64,000 bases of DNA from an uncultured Ignavibacteriota bacterium (GTDB lineage: Bacteria > Bacteroidota > Ignavibacteria > UBA10030 > UBA8401): NCBI GenBank assembly GCA_903884005.1, contig CAISDA010000063.1, positions 57,952-121,951 of the forward strand, written 5' to 3'. The notes below the pieces were generated by a model that was not told the DNA's origin, made no database searches, and saw only the letters and a list, made by a program, of their open reading frames with translations. Position 1 is the first letter of the stretch. Every line of letters starts with the position of its first letter. The position numbers and the translations under genes are program-made. Shown here in pieces: positions 17,339-26,052 of this stretch.

Positions 17339-18718
17339 CCATGTGCTGCCGTACGTGCTTCTCTTAATAAATTTTCCACGGCCGGCTTTTCCAAGAAATG
17401 CATCATTGTCAACGATGACCTCGCCGCGTGAAATGACGGTTTCGGCATTCCCTTTGATTTTTTTCCCTTCATACATTGAGTAGTCGACCGCCATATGGTG
17501 CGTCGCAGCCGAGATCACACATTCTTTTTCCTGATCCCAGATGACAATGTCGGCATCCGTGCCCGGGGCGATGGTCCCTTTTTGCGGAAACATGCCGAAC
17601 ATTTTTGCCGGATTCGTGGATGTAACTTCAACCCACCGGTTGAGAGAAATTCTTTTGTTGTTGACGCCGTCGTACATCAGCTGCATTCTGTGTTCAATGC
17701 CGGGCCCGCCGTTTGGAATCTTTGTGAAATTGCCAAGGCCTAATTGTTTCTGCGTATGAAAATTAAATGGACAATGATCTGTGGACACTATTTGCACCGT
17801 GTTATTTTTGACGCCGCCCCAGAGTTTGTCCTGATTCCATTTCTCCCGCAAAGGCGGGCTGAACACAAGTTTAGCGTCTTCGAATCCCGGCTTATGCATA
17901 TCGTCGAGTGACAGGTATAAATACTGAGGACATGTTTCGGCGAACACGGGCAATCCACGGTCGCGCGCTTCTGCTATTTTTTCCAACGCATCATTCGATG
18001 TGACATGCACAATATACACGGGAACTCCGGCCATCTGTGAGAGCGCAATGGTCCGGTTAACAGCCTCCCCTTCAGACGTTGTGGGCCTTGTGAGGCAATG
18101 ATAGATCGGATCGGTCTTCCCCTCGGCAAGTGCTTGTTGGACCAACAGATCAATGACACCGCCATTCTCCGCATGCATCGCCACAAGCGCGCCCTTTTGG
18201 GAGGCGTACTTCATCGTCCGATATATCATAGCGTCGTCGGCCATCAGCACATTCGGATACGCCATGAACAATTTGAAACTTGTTACGCCTTCCCTCACCA
18301 TGCCGCCCAAATCTTCGATATCGGCTTCGGGCAGATCGGTGACGATCATGTGAAAGCCATAATCTATCGTCGCTTTTCCCTCGGCCTTGGCCCACCACGT
18401 ATCGAGAGCCGTCCTCATTTTTTTTCCCTTGGACTGAGTGGCGAAATCGATCAGCGACGTAGTGCCCCCGAATGCGGCCGCCCGTGTGCCTGTCTCGAAA
18501 TTATCGCTGGACGTTGTCCCCCCTGACGGCAAATCCAAATGAGTATGTACGTCTATTCCGCCGGGGATGACGAGCTTCCCTGCGGCGTTAATGATCGTAT
18601 CCGCGGCGATGTCCAGAGATACGCCGATCGTCGTGATCTTTTCCTTCTCGATAAAAATATCGGCAGTATAATCATGCTCGGCTGTAATGATCCGTCCGTT
18701 TTTTATTAAGAGCGACAT
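17333..18718 (-). CDS. hydA: Dihydropyrimidinase / D-hydantoinase
   Basis: The ATG at 18718 follows GGAGTATACC and gives a 461-residue protein, the usual length. It is a cyclic-imidase amidohydrolase with a two-metal centre: D-V-H-T-H near the start of the barrel, the carboxylated lysine in SFKLFMAYP, histidines in VAMHAENGG and IVHVTSND, and the aspartate in STDHCPF. It opens dihydropyrimidine or hydantoin-type rings. In selenium-linked purine degradation clusters the same family (HydA/HyuA) opens a purine-derived ring, so it probably works with the ygeW-ssnA-xdh block 20 kb away. It lies 44 bases after an RNase II-family gene and likely shares its transcript. Confidence 0.93.
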   Translation of the reverse strand: MSLLIKNGRIITAEHDYTADIFIEKEKITTIGVSLDIAADTIINAAGKLVIPGGIDVHTHLDLPSGGTTSSDNFETGTRAAAFGGTTSLIDFATQSKGKKMRTALDTWWAKAEGKATIDYGFHMIVTDLPEADIEDLGGMVREGVTSFKLFMAYPNVLMADDAMIYRTMKYASQKGALVAMHAENGGVIDLLVQQALAEGKTDPIYHCLTRPTTSEGEAVNRTIALSQMAGVPVYIVHVTSNDALEKIAEARDRGLPVFAETCPQYLYLSLDDMHKPGFEDAKLVFSPPLREKWNQDKLWGGVKNNTVQIVSTDHCPFNFHTQKQLGLGNFTKIPNGGPGIEHRMQLMYDGVNNKRISLNRWVEVTSTNPAKMFGMFPQKGTIAPGTDADIVIWDQEKECVISAATHHMAVDYSMYEGKKIKGNAETVISRGEVIVDNDAFLGKAGRGKFIKRSTYGSTWQ

Positions 18719-18762
18719 GGTATACTCCGCAATGTGTTGTGATGCATGAGTGCTATTCGTGA

Positions 18763-20235
18763 TCACACTTTTTTGAAGTCGATGTATCCGTGTTCAATAT
18801 CAGTGCTGATGAGTTCAACACGGATCCTGTGGCCGACATCCATTCCTTCAAACCCGATATCCAGCCTTCCTTCAACAGGAGGATGGAAAAGACGGACCCA
18901 CGTGCCTTTCTCGGCGGCGCCGGTGACAATAGCGTCGAACGTCTCGCCTATTCTCGGCGCAAGCAAAAGCGCCGCTGCCGATTTTGTGACCTGACGTTCC
19001 ACCTTCGATGCTCCGTTCTCCTGTTCCGTGCAATGCATGGCAAGGAATTCCAATTCGTCATTGGCATACGGCTGGGGGCGTCCCGCCATGGCTGCCTTCA
19101 GCAGCCGCTGCGTGATAAGATCGGGATAGCGCCGGTTCGGAGCTGTGGAATGGGTATAATTTTTCACAGCCAGGCCGAAGTGCCCGACGTCTACGCCGTC
19201 CGGAGGCTCGACGACATATTCACCCGGCCCCATCAGCTTGACAATGCTGAGAGAGAGATCGGGGAAGCGGGTTGGGTCTGCGGCTTTCGCCGACAGCAGA
19301 AACTGTTCCAATGCTTTAGAGTCGGGTTCAGCGGGCAGCGTCGTGCCATGCTCTGCGGCAATTTCAACAATGCGGCCCCATCGTTTGGGAGTACGAACGA
19401 TTCGGCGGATCGACGCGCAGTGTTTCGATGCGAGGTAGCGTGCGGTCACACCGTTGGCGGCGATCATGAAGTCCTCGATGAGTTCTTTTGCGCAGTTCTT
19501 CGTTTCCACCTCAAGGCCGGTGAGCTCGTCCCCGCGAAAGACGGGGCGTGCTTCAGTGGTCTCGAGGCCGAGTGCCCCGTGCTGCGACCTGAGTGCTTTC
19601 AGCGCCTGCGCAGTTCGGTGCTGCAATCGAATATTTTCGTCAAGGCCCTTCACCGCGCTGAGTTCTTTCGGCATCGGGCCCTTCTTGTCCAGCCAGGCGG
19701 CGACGCTGTTGTAGGCAAGCTTGGCGCGATTGCGGACGACCGCTTCGTAGACATCCGAACTGTTCAGCGTTCCGTCGGCGCCGAATACCATGTCGACCAC
19801 TACGGCAAGACGGTCCGTCGCAAAGCCGAGGGACGTAAGGTCTGTCGAGAGTTTCTCGGGCAGCATCGGAAATATGCCCGCTGCAGTGTAGATCGATGTA
19901 GTGTTTTGCCGCGCATGCTCGTCGAGCAGCGTTTGCTTTTTAACGAGTGCGTCAACATCGGCAATGGCAACGAGGATCTTCACCGCCCCGTCGGGCATTG
20001 CCTGTGCAACGGTAAGCTGGTCGAGGTCGCGCGAATCGTCGTTATCGATGGAGCACCAGAGGAGGCTTCTGATGTCGCGCGTCGATTTTTCCGTTTTCAC
20101 CGCGGGCCCGTGTATCCCATCGAGTTCCGCAAGCGCCTGGGGTGAAAAATCGGGGATGAATCCTCGTTCCATCATTGCATGATGCGCAATTTTTTTCAAG
20201 AGCGAACGGTGCCGCTTGTCATCTGCATTTACCAT
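18763..20235 (-). CDS. RNase II-family (RNB domain) exoribonuclease
   Basis: The 490-residue protein has an RNB catalytic domain over most of its length and a short OB/S1-like end (about 425-490). The metal site reads SIDNDDSRDLDQ, giving three of the four aspartates known from E. coli RNase II; the last position is glutamine. The later region GLAVKNYTHSTAPNRRYPDL carries the conserved RNB motif with its arginines. It lacks the N-terminal cold-shock domains of classical RNase II/R and so belongs to the smaller RNB group seen in cyanobacteria and Deinococcus. It should degrade RNA from the 3' end. It is followed at 44 bases by hydA, an unexpected operon partner. Confidence 0.85.
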   Translation of the reverse strand: MVNADDKRHRSLLKKIAHHAMMERGFIPDFSPQALAELDGIHGPAVKTEKSTRDIRSLLWCSIDNDDSRDLDQLTVAQAMPDGAVKILVAIADVDALVKKQTLLDEHARQNTTSIYTAAGIFPMLPEKLSTDLTSLGFATDRLAVVVDMVFGADGTLNSSDVYEAVVRNRAKLAYNSVAAWLDKKGPMPKELSAVKGLDENIRLQHRTAQALKALRSQHGALGLETTEARPVFRGDELTGLEVETKNCAKELIEDFMIAANGVTARYLASKHCASIRRIVRTPKRWGRIVEIAAEHGTTLPAEPDSKALEQFLLSAKAADPTRFPDLSLSIVKLMGPGEYVVEPPDGVDVGHFGLAVKNYTHSTAPNRRYPDLITQRLLKAAMAGRPQPYANDELEFLAMHCTEQENGASKVERQVTKSAAALLLAPRIGETFDAIVTGAAEKGTWVRLFHPPVEGRLDIGFEGMDVGHRIRVELISTDIEHGYIDFKKV

Positions 20236-20264
20236 GGTGCTTCCTTTTCAGAATTGGACAGCCG

Positions 20265-21470
20265 TCATTTCGCGACCGTCATTTTTTTCGTTTCAACAAA
20301 ACCCCCGGCGTTCAGTGTGTAAAAATATATACCGCTCGCGATCGAAGACGTATTGAACTGCACCGCATAATTTCCCGATTCCTTCCGTTCATCAACCAAC
20401 GTTGCAATGACTCTGCCGACAACGTCGAACACTTTCAATGTCACTCTGCCGGCAGCAGGCACCTGATACGCGATATTTGTCGATGGATTGAAAGGATTCG
20501 GATAGTTTTGCGAAAGGGCATACTGGGTGGGATGTTCCTGCGTGCGTGAAACGGACGTCGTGTTCCACGCTGCGGCATATTCATCCCATATGAACGGGTA
20601 CACGACTTGATTGTACTCCCACAGACTGACACCCGGGTATTTGTATGTTACCTGGCACATGCTGCAAAAACTTGTAATATCGCCGGCCGCATCCGGTTTG
20701 CTGTATGCGTCCCCGATCGGCATGATCGGTTTCGCGGCCGCACTGTCTCCCTGGCTCACCCAGGTATTCGTGCTGGCGGTGAATTGCGTGCTCATGAGGT
20801 TAAGCTCGTTCAGCACCGTGGTGGGCCGCGCTCCCCAATACGCCTGAGGCATGTTCACAGCGACGCGATCGAGAAACGATACCCATGGAAATGATGAGTG
20901 ACTGCTTGGCCGTGACCATGCGGTCAGCGCGACGAATCCATTCGGATGATGCGCCCGAATGCTGTCGCAATAACTTCGCGCGGCTGCGACCCTGTTTGCT
21001 AAGACGTCGTACTCTATTTCGGCATCGATGACCAGGCCGTCGATGCCCTTCACATCGAGTATCCAGTTGGCCACATCGGTTTCGGACCATGTGTTGAGCC
21101 AATAATGCGGCACTCCATAGACGTACTGAAATGCCAATACCTTTATGCCGCTGCTGTGGAACATGCTGATGACACTGTCCATGCTGCCGCCGTTTGCTGC
21201 GGCCCAGGTGTACAACGATTTTCCGGATTGGTTGTAATAACTGTCGCCATCCCCCATTTTGATGACGACCCAGGATATTCCGTTGCTTTTCAACTTTGTG
21301 ATGGTAGCGCTCAAACTTTTACCGCTGCCGGTTGCAGAATATAACTGCCAAATGAATATTCCTTTTCCGCCGATGGGAAGCGAATCCTTTGCATAACATG
21401 CTCCGGAGGGAGCCATACTCGCCACAGTCATGACCACAGCGGCGAAAATGGACAGTAGTGATTTCCTCAT
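20265..21470 (-). CDS. Secreted TIM-barrel-like protein with T9SS sorting tail, possible glycoside hydrolase
   Basis: The 401-residue protein has a signal peptide (MRKSLLSIFAAVV... ACYAK). A barrel-like region (about 30-310) follows, with GIFIWQLYSATG, NGISWVVIKMGDGDSYY, GIKVLAFQYVYG, GIDGLVIDAEIEYD and PGVSLWEYNQVVYP. The strands ending in acidic residues, and particularly IDGLVIDAEIEYD, are what a retaining or lysozyme-like hydrolase would show. The last 80 residues are a T9SS sorting domain starting NYPNPFNPST. I cannot assign a numbered hydrolase family. It follows the RNB gene start by 29 bases on the same strand. Confidence 0.7.
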   Translation of the reverse strand: MRKSLLSIFAAVVMTVASMAPSGACYAKDSLPIGGKGIFIWQLYSATGSGKSLSATITKLKSNGISWVVIKMGDGDSYYNQSGKSLYTWAAANGGSMDSVISMFHSSGIKVLAFQYVYGVPHYWLNTWSETDVANWILDVKGIDGLVIDAEIEYDVLANRVAAARSYCDSIRAHHPNGFVALTAWSRPSSHSSFPWVSFLDRVAVNMPQAYWGARPTTVLNELNLMSTQFTASTNTWVSQGDSAAAKPIMPIGDAYSKPDAAGDITSFCSMCQVTYKYPGVSLWEYNQVVYPFIWDEYAAAWNTTSVSRTQEHPTQYALSQNYPNPFNPSTNIAYQVPAAGRVTLKVFDVVGRVIATLVDERKESGNYAVQFNTSSIASGIYFYTLNAGGFVETKKMTVAK

Positions 21471-21489
21471 TTTAAAAATTCCTTCATCC

Positions 21490-22116
21490 TTATTGTTGAA
21501 CCTGGACTGAGTGTAGTATTGTGGTAAACTCGTTGACGATCACATTGGTCGTATCACGGAGTGACTGTAACACCTTTCCTTGCAGATCCGCGGCCGCCAG
21601 CGGCTTCCCGTCGGCTTCCTCGCCTGGTTTGCCTGCCTGCACCGTCTGGATCAACGATACAATGTAATACCGTCCCGCTTCCCGCGTGTAGCAGTTGATG
21701 ACGCCTTCCCACATTCCCATTCCGGCATACACGACCCAATAATCACGATGGAAGTTTTGCTGACCGGTGAGCACCGTGTCTTCCAACATTCTGTTCTTCA
21801 TCAATTGGGACGCCGACGGTTCATCATAGTAGAGTCTGCCGCCATAGCTTCCCGGCAAGTCTACGAACAATCTGTCGGTTGCCGACAATTGGGCGAGAGC
21901 GGAGCGAGGGGCCGATGTTTCGGATGACTGCAGCGCAATGCGAAAGGTTGCCGTGTCGATTTTTTCCACCGTGCCGGCTTTTGCAAATGCGACACCGAGT
22001 GCCTTATCGTAATAACGGCCGCATCCATCCTGTTGAGCAATGCTTGCTGCAGGGAAGCATATAATGCAGAATAACATTGCAGCAAGCAGTGTTGAAAAAA
22101 TTGGTCTGTCGCTCAT
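21490..22116 (-). CDS. Secreted protein of unknown function
   Basis: The ATG at 22116 follows GAAGGAGA and gives the signal peptide MSDRPIFSTLLAAMLF... ASIAQ. An in-frame upstream start would translate part of the intergenic repeat and is rejected. The 208-residue product has paired cysteines (QQDGCGRYY and VINCYTREAG) and a soluble-looking body with VDLPGSYGGRLYYDE and DYWVVYAGMGMWEG. No family is recognised. It lies 19 bases upstream of the barrel protein gene on the same strand, so the two may be co-transcribed and act together at the cell surface or periplasm. Confidence 0.6.
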   Translation of the reverse strand: MSDRPIFSTLLAAMLFCIICFPAASIAQQDGCGRYYDKALGVAFAKAGTVEKIDTATFRIALQSSETSAPRSALAQLSATDRLFVDLPGSYGGRLYYDEPSASQLMKNRMLEDTVLTGQQNFHRDYWVVYAGMGMWEGVINCYTREAGRYYIVSLIQTVQAGKPGEEADGKPLAAADLQGKVLQSLRDTTNVIVNEFTTILHSVQVQQ

Positions 22117-22201
22117 GCTCGTTTCTCCTTCGTTGTTATAATTTTGTTGATCATTGAAAGTAGGCATTACTATCAACAAAGCCAAATATGTGCAATGACC
22201 A

Positions 22202-22426
22202 TGACATACGTACTCTGTCATTCTGAGGCTGCCATCTCGGCTGTGCCAAAAGTTTTCATGCATATGACATACGTACTCTGTCATTCTGAGGTTTCATCTT
22301 GGCTGCGCCAAGAATCTTCATGCATATGACATCAGCACTCTGTCATTCTGAGCGCAAGCGAAGAATCTTGCATCGTATGAGCAACCGGCAAGATTCTTCA
22401 GTCGCTTAAGTTCCTTCAGAATGACA
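22202..22426 (+). repeat. Intergenic repeat A: three tandem ~62-base units plus hairpin
   Basis: Units beginning ATGACATACGTACTCTGTC and similar start near 22202, 22264 and 22326. The last runs into a hairpin: TGTCATTCTGA and GAAGAATCTTGC on the left pair with GCAAGATTCTTC and TTCAGAATGACA on the right (22341-22426). Shorter or decayed relatives occur at 24.2, 44.1, 45.9 and 47.3 kb. The element codes for nothing evident. Confidence 0.85.
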
Positions 22427-22480
22427 GGTTTTTTTAAAGTCTACCAATGGTGGCATCAAGAGGGCGAAATGAATCCGGCC

Positions 22481-24127
22481 CTACATCGGCTTCAATGCAC
22501 TGTTCACAATCGTCTGCGCATCGTCCTGAATGCGGCGGAGGTGATCGGCTCCCCGGAAACTCTCCGCATAGATCTTGTAAATATTTTCGGTCCCGGACGG
22601 ACGGGCCGCGAACCACCCGCTCTCTGATTCAACTTTCAATCCGCCGATGGATGCATTGTTGCCGGGAGCGTTGGTGAGAACCGCCGTGATTGTTTCTCCA
22701 GCCAGTTCGGTACTCGTGACCTGTCCGGGCGACAGCTTCGCCAGCAGTTTCTTCTGTTCCACGGTCGCAGGGGCGTCAATTCGGTCGTATGCCGGCTCGC
22801 CAAATTCCGCAGTGAGTTCGCGGTAGATCTCGCCCGGATCGCGTCCCATCCGGGCGGTGATTTCCGCAGCAAGCAGCGAAGGAATAATTCCATCCTTGTC
22901 CGTCGTCCACACAGTGCCGTCGAGACGCGAGAACGAAACTCCTGCACTCTCTTCGCCGCCGAACCCCAGCGAGCCGTCGTATAACCCGTCTGCAAACCAC
23001 TTGAATCCGACCGGCACTTCATACAGCCTCCGGCCCACCTTCGATGCGACACGGTCTATCATCCGGCTGCTCACCAGTGTTTTTCCAACAGCCGCGTCCG
23101 CACGCCACAACGGACGGTGTTGAAAGAGATAGAAGATAGAGACGGAAAGATAATGGTTGGGAGGCATCAGTCCCGCACTGCGCGTAACGATCCCATGCCG
23201 GTCGTGATCCGTGTCGCAGGCGAATGCGATATCGAACCTGTCCTTGAGGCCTATCAGACTCTGCATGGTGTATGGCGACGACGGGTCCATGCGTATCTGT
23301 CCGTCCCAATCGACGGTCATGAAACGGAATGTCGGATCGACGGCATCGTTGACCACGGTGAGGTTCAATCCGTAGCGGTCGGCGATCCGCCCCCAATAAT
23401 GCACTCCCGCCCCGCCGAGCGGATCGGCCCCCAGACTCAGCTTCGCGCCGCGAATGGCGTCCATGTCCAGGACGTTGGCAAGATCCGCGACGTACGATGT
23501 GAGATAATCGTGCCGGTGTGTTGTGGACGCGTTCAGAGCGCTCGCATGCGAGATGCGCTTCACCCCTGCGAGTCCACTGGCAAGGAACTCGTTCGCTTTT
23601 GCCTCGATCCAGCCGGTGATGGCCGAATCTGCCGGTCCGCCGTTGGGCGGATTATATTTGAACCCGCCGTCGCCCGGCGGATTGTGCGACGGTGTGATCA
23701 CAATGCCGTCTGCACGTCCGCTCTTCCTGCCGCAATTGTATGTGAGGATGGCATGTGAGACTGCCGGAGTCGGCGTGTACTCGTCGTCCGCTGCGATCAT
23801 CACATCGACCCCATTGGCTGCCAGCACTTCAAGCGCGGTTGCACAGGCCGGGGTCGACAACGCGTGCGTGTCGATCCCCAGGAACAGCGGACCGTCCGTT
23901 CCCTGCTGCGTTCGGTAGATGCAGATCGCCTGCGCGATCGCCAGGATGTGATGTTCGTTGAATGACCGGTGAAGGGATGAACCCCGATGTCCGGATGTGC
24001 CGAAGCCGACGCGTTGTTCCGGCACTCCGGGATCAGGCGTTTCGGTATAGTAGGCTGAAATGAGTCTCGGTATGTTGACCAGCATCGATGCTGTGGCAGG
24101 CTTTCCGGCAAACGGGCTTCTGTTCAT
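22481..24127 (-). CDS. pgm: Phosphoglucomutase (alpha-D-glucose-1,6-bisphosphate type)
   Basis: The ATG at 24127 follows AAGGAGAACT; a longer frame upstream is not supported. The 548-residue protein matches the E. coli Pgm type in length and motifs. It has [11 protein letters not shown] near the start, the phosphoserine loop [20 protein letters not shown], the magnesium loop CDTDHDRHG, the sugar-binding loop [17 protein letters not shown] and the C-terminal phosphate-binding [16 protein letters not shown]. It interconverts glucose 1-phosphate and glucose 6-phosphate in the cytoplasm, linking glycogen or exopolysaccharide metabolism with glycolysis and the pentose phosphate route. A 6-phosphogluconolactonase is encoded 10 kb away. 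It is flanked on both sides by copies of the intergenic repeat. Confidence 0.95.
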   Translation of the reverse strand: MNRSPFAGKPATASMLVNIPRLISAYYTETPDPGVPEQRVGFGTSGHRGSSLHRSFNEHHILAIAQAICIYRTQQGTDGPLFLGIDTHALSTPACATALEVLAANGVDVMIAADDEYTPTPAVSHAILTYNCGRKSGRADGIVITPSHNPPGDGGFKYNPPNGGPADSAITGWIEAKANEFLASGLAGVKRISHASALNASTTHRHDYLTSYVADLANVLDMDAIRGAKLSLGADPLGGAGVHYWGRIADRYGLNLTVVNDAVDPTFRFMTVDWDGQIRMDPSSPYTMQSLIGLKDRFDIAFACDTDHDRHGIVTRSAGLMPPNHYLSVSIFYLFQHRPLWRADAAVGKTLVSSRMIDRVASKVGRRLYEVPVGFKWFADGLYDGSLGFGGEESAGVSFSRLDGTVWTTDKDGIIPSLLAAEITARMGRDPGEIYRELTAEFGEPAYDRIDAPATVEQKKLLAKLSPGQVTSTELAGETITAVLTNAPGNNASIGGLKVESESGWFAARPSGTENIYKIYAESFRGADHLRRIQDDAQTIVNSALKPM

Positions 24128-24200
24128 AGTTCTCCTTGCTGATAGAGAGGAATGAGATAACATGGAACATAGTAGCTGTTCAGTGTGCACAAAAATAGAC

Positions 24201-24306
24201 ATCCTGAAGTTATCATCTTGGCATCGCCAAGAATCTCCTTGCCTATGACATACGTACTCTGTCTGAGCGCAAGCGAAGAATCTTGTATCGTGTTAGCAGC
24301 CGGCGG
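24201..24306 (+). repeat. Intergenic repeat B, partial
   Basis: This segment resembles repeat A (the CATCTTGG...GCCAAGAATCT unit, then ACATACGTACTCTGTC and GAGCGCAAGCGAAGAATCTT), but the right arm of the hairpin is lost after GCAGCCGGCGG. It fills the gap between the amidase and pgm genes. Confidence 0.75.
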
Positions 24307-24319
24307 ACCGTGAACGCGC

Positions 24320-25951
24320 CTATGAGGGAATGAGAGTTGGAATAAATTTCGGCGCCTCTCTCTTGTACGTCGCCTGTTCGAATGCGTATGCCATGCCGAA
24401 TAATTCCGGCTCTTTATACGCCCCGGCAACGAACGAAAATCCGATCGGAAGCTCGTGCACCTTCCCCATCGGCACGGTGATATGCGGATACCCCGCCATC
24501 GCCGCCGGCGGACAAAAATAATATCCCGTATCGTAGTCCCCGTTGACCAGGTCGATGCAGTTCGCGAGTCCTATGCTCGTGCCGCACACGGCATCGAGCT
24601 TATGCTCCTTCATCATGTCGTCGATGATTGTCCGCGCGCTCGTTGATTTCAAGAGCGCATCGAGATACTCTTTGCTCTCCAAGGAGCCTTTACCCTCACA
24701 GGCTTCAAGAATTTCCTGCTTAAAAAACGGCATGGCGGCTTCCTCGTGCTGCTTGTTGAACTGGATCACTTCTCCAAGTGTCCGTACCGGCGCTTTCGCC
24801 TTCGCCAAGTATGCATTGACGCCGTCTTTAAATTCGTAATGCAATACGATGTTCTCGGCGTCGCCCAATTCTTTGCATGCTTTCAATAGTTCCACTTCTA
24901 TTATTTCTGCGCCTTGTTTTTTCAGCACTTCGATGGCCTCCTTATAGAGACCCACAACGCCTTCATGCCCGGTCAGGAATGATTTTTCGATGCCGATACG
25001 TTTACCCTTCAAACAATCCGCGGCCAGGTACTTCGTATAATCGGCCGGGGCTTTCCCTTTGCTCTCGAGTGTCACGGCATCGTCCGCATCGACGCCCGTC
25101 AACACCGTGAGCAGAATAGCCGCATCCCTCACTGTTCGTGCCATGGGACCGGCCGTGTCCTGTGTTTTGGAGATGGGGATGATGCCGCTGCGGCTGAGGA
25201 GCCCGACTGTTGGTTTCATGCCGACGATCCCGCAAAAGGACGAGGGCGCAATGACGGAGCCGTCGGTTTCCGTGCCGATCGCCACAACACACAGATTGGC
25301 ACCGACGGCTGCCCCGGATCCGGAACTTGAGCCGCACGGATTCCGGTCCAGCACGCATGGATTTTTTGTCTGCCCGCCCCGGCTGCTCCATCCGCTCGTC
25401 GATCTGGTGGACCTGAAATTCGCCCACTCGCTCAGGTTTGTTTTACCCAATACGACCGCCCCGGCCTTGCGCAGGCGCTCGACGATGAATGCGTCGTACG
25501 CCGCTATGTTTCCAGCCAGCGCAAGCGCACCTGCGGTGGTCATCATTGCATCGTGCGTGTTGATATTGTCTTTGATCAGGACGGGGATGCCGTGCAGCGG
25601 GCTGCGCACGGCGCCTGCCTTTCGTTCCGTATCCATGAGGTCTGCGATCGCCAGCGCATCGGGATTCACTTCAATGACCGCATTGAGCCGTATTCCATTT
25701 TTGTCTATGTCATTGATGCGCTGCAAATACATTTCCGTGATCGATCGCGAGGTCAATGTGCCGCTCTCCATTTTTTTCTGCAGGAGATCGATCGTCACTT
25801 CATTCAAGGCAAAGTCTGAAGGCAACGACGGCGTGCCGGCCTTCCCTGCGCCGTGCTGTGCGGCGGCAAACAACGTGCCTGAAGCGGCCGCCGCTGTTGC
25901 CAAGGCCAATCCTGCGCCGGAACTCCGAGTGAGAAATTTTCTTCTGTCCAT
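24320..25951 (-). CDS. Tat-exported amidase (amidase signature family)
   Basis: The ATG at 25951 follows GGGAAGAGACA and starts with the twin-arginine signal MDRRKFLTRSSGAGLALATA. The 543-residue protein then shows the amidase-signature triad region: lysine in VLIKDNINTHD, and the two serines in NPCGSSSGSGAAV and GTETDGSVIAPSS. Relatives hydrolyse small amides, and a few act as peptide amidases or GatA. A folded Tat-exported copy is unlikely to be GatA and more likely scavenges amide nitrogen in the periplasm. It stands between a GH31 enzyme and pgm on the same strand, with a 100-base gap upstream. The substrate is not predictable. Confidence 0.9.
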   Translation of the reverse strand: MDRRKFLTRSSGAGLALATAAAASGTLFAAAQHGAGKAGTPSLPSDFALNEVTIDLLQKKMESGTLTSRSITEMYLQRINDIDKNGIRLNAVIEVNPDALAIADLMDTERKAGAVRSPLHGIPVLIKDNINTHDAMMTTAGALALAGNIAAYDAFIVERLRKAGAVVLGKTNLSEWANFRSTRSTSGWSSRGGQTKNPCVLDRNPCGSSSGSGAAVGANLCVVAIGTETDGSVIAPSSFCGIVGMKPTVGLLSRSGIIPISKTQDTAGPMARTVRDAAILLTVLTGVDADDAVTLESKGKAPADYTKYLAADCLKGKRIGIEKSFLTGHEGVVGLYKEAIEVLKKQGAEIIEVELLKACKELGDAENIVLHYEFKDGVNAYLAKAKAPVRTLGEVIQFNKQHEEAAMPFFKQEILEACEGKGSLESKEYLDALLKSTSARTIIDDMMKEHKLDAVCGTSIGLANCIDLVNGDYDTGYYFCPPAAMAGYPHITVPMGKVHELPIGFSFVAGAYKEPELFGMAYAFEQATYKREAPKFIPTLIPS

Positions 25952-26052
25952 TGTCTCTTCCCTTATCGTTGAACGAATGAATGTTTGGTTCACCACGGTG
26001 CGCATGTTGTGCGCGGCAACTTCCCCGATGGAGATTTTTATCATTCCTGGAG

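Noticed and set aside
18790..20145. 451-codon plus-strand open frame opposite the RNB gene
   Set aside because: It is the antisense of a gene with clear RNB motifs, has no ribosome site or family pattern and an arginine/cysteine-heavy composition typical of shadow frames in GC-rich DNA.
22117..22284. Extension of the secreted unknown protein into the repeat
   Set aside because: The added residues translate repeat A and precede a good ribosome site and signal peptide at 22116.
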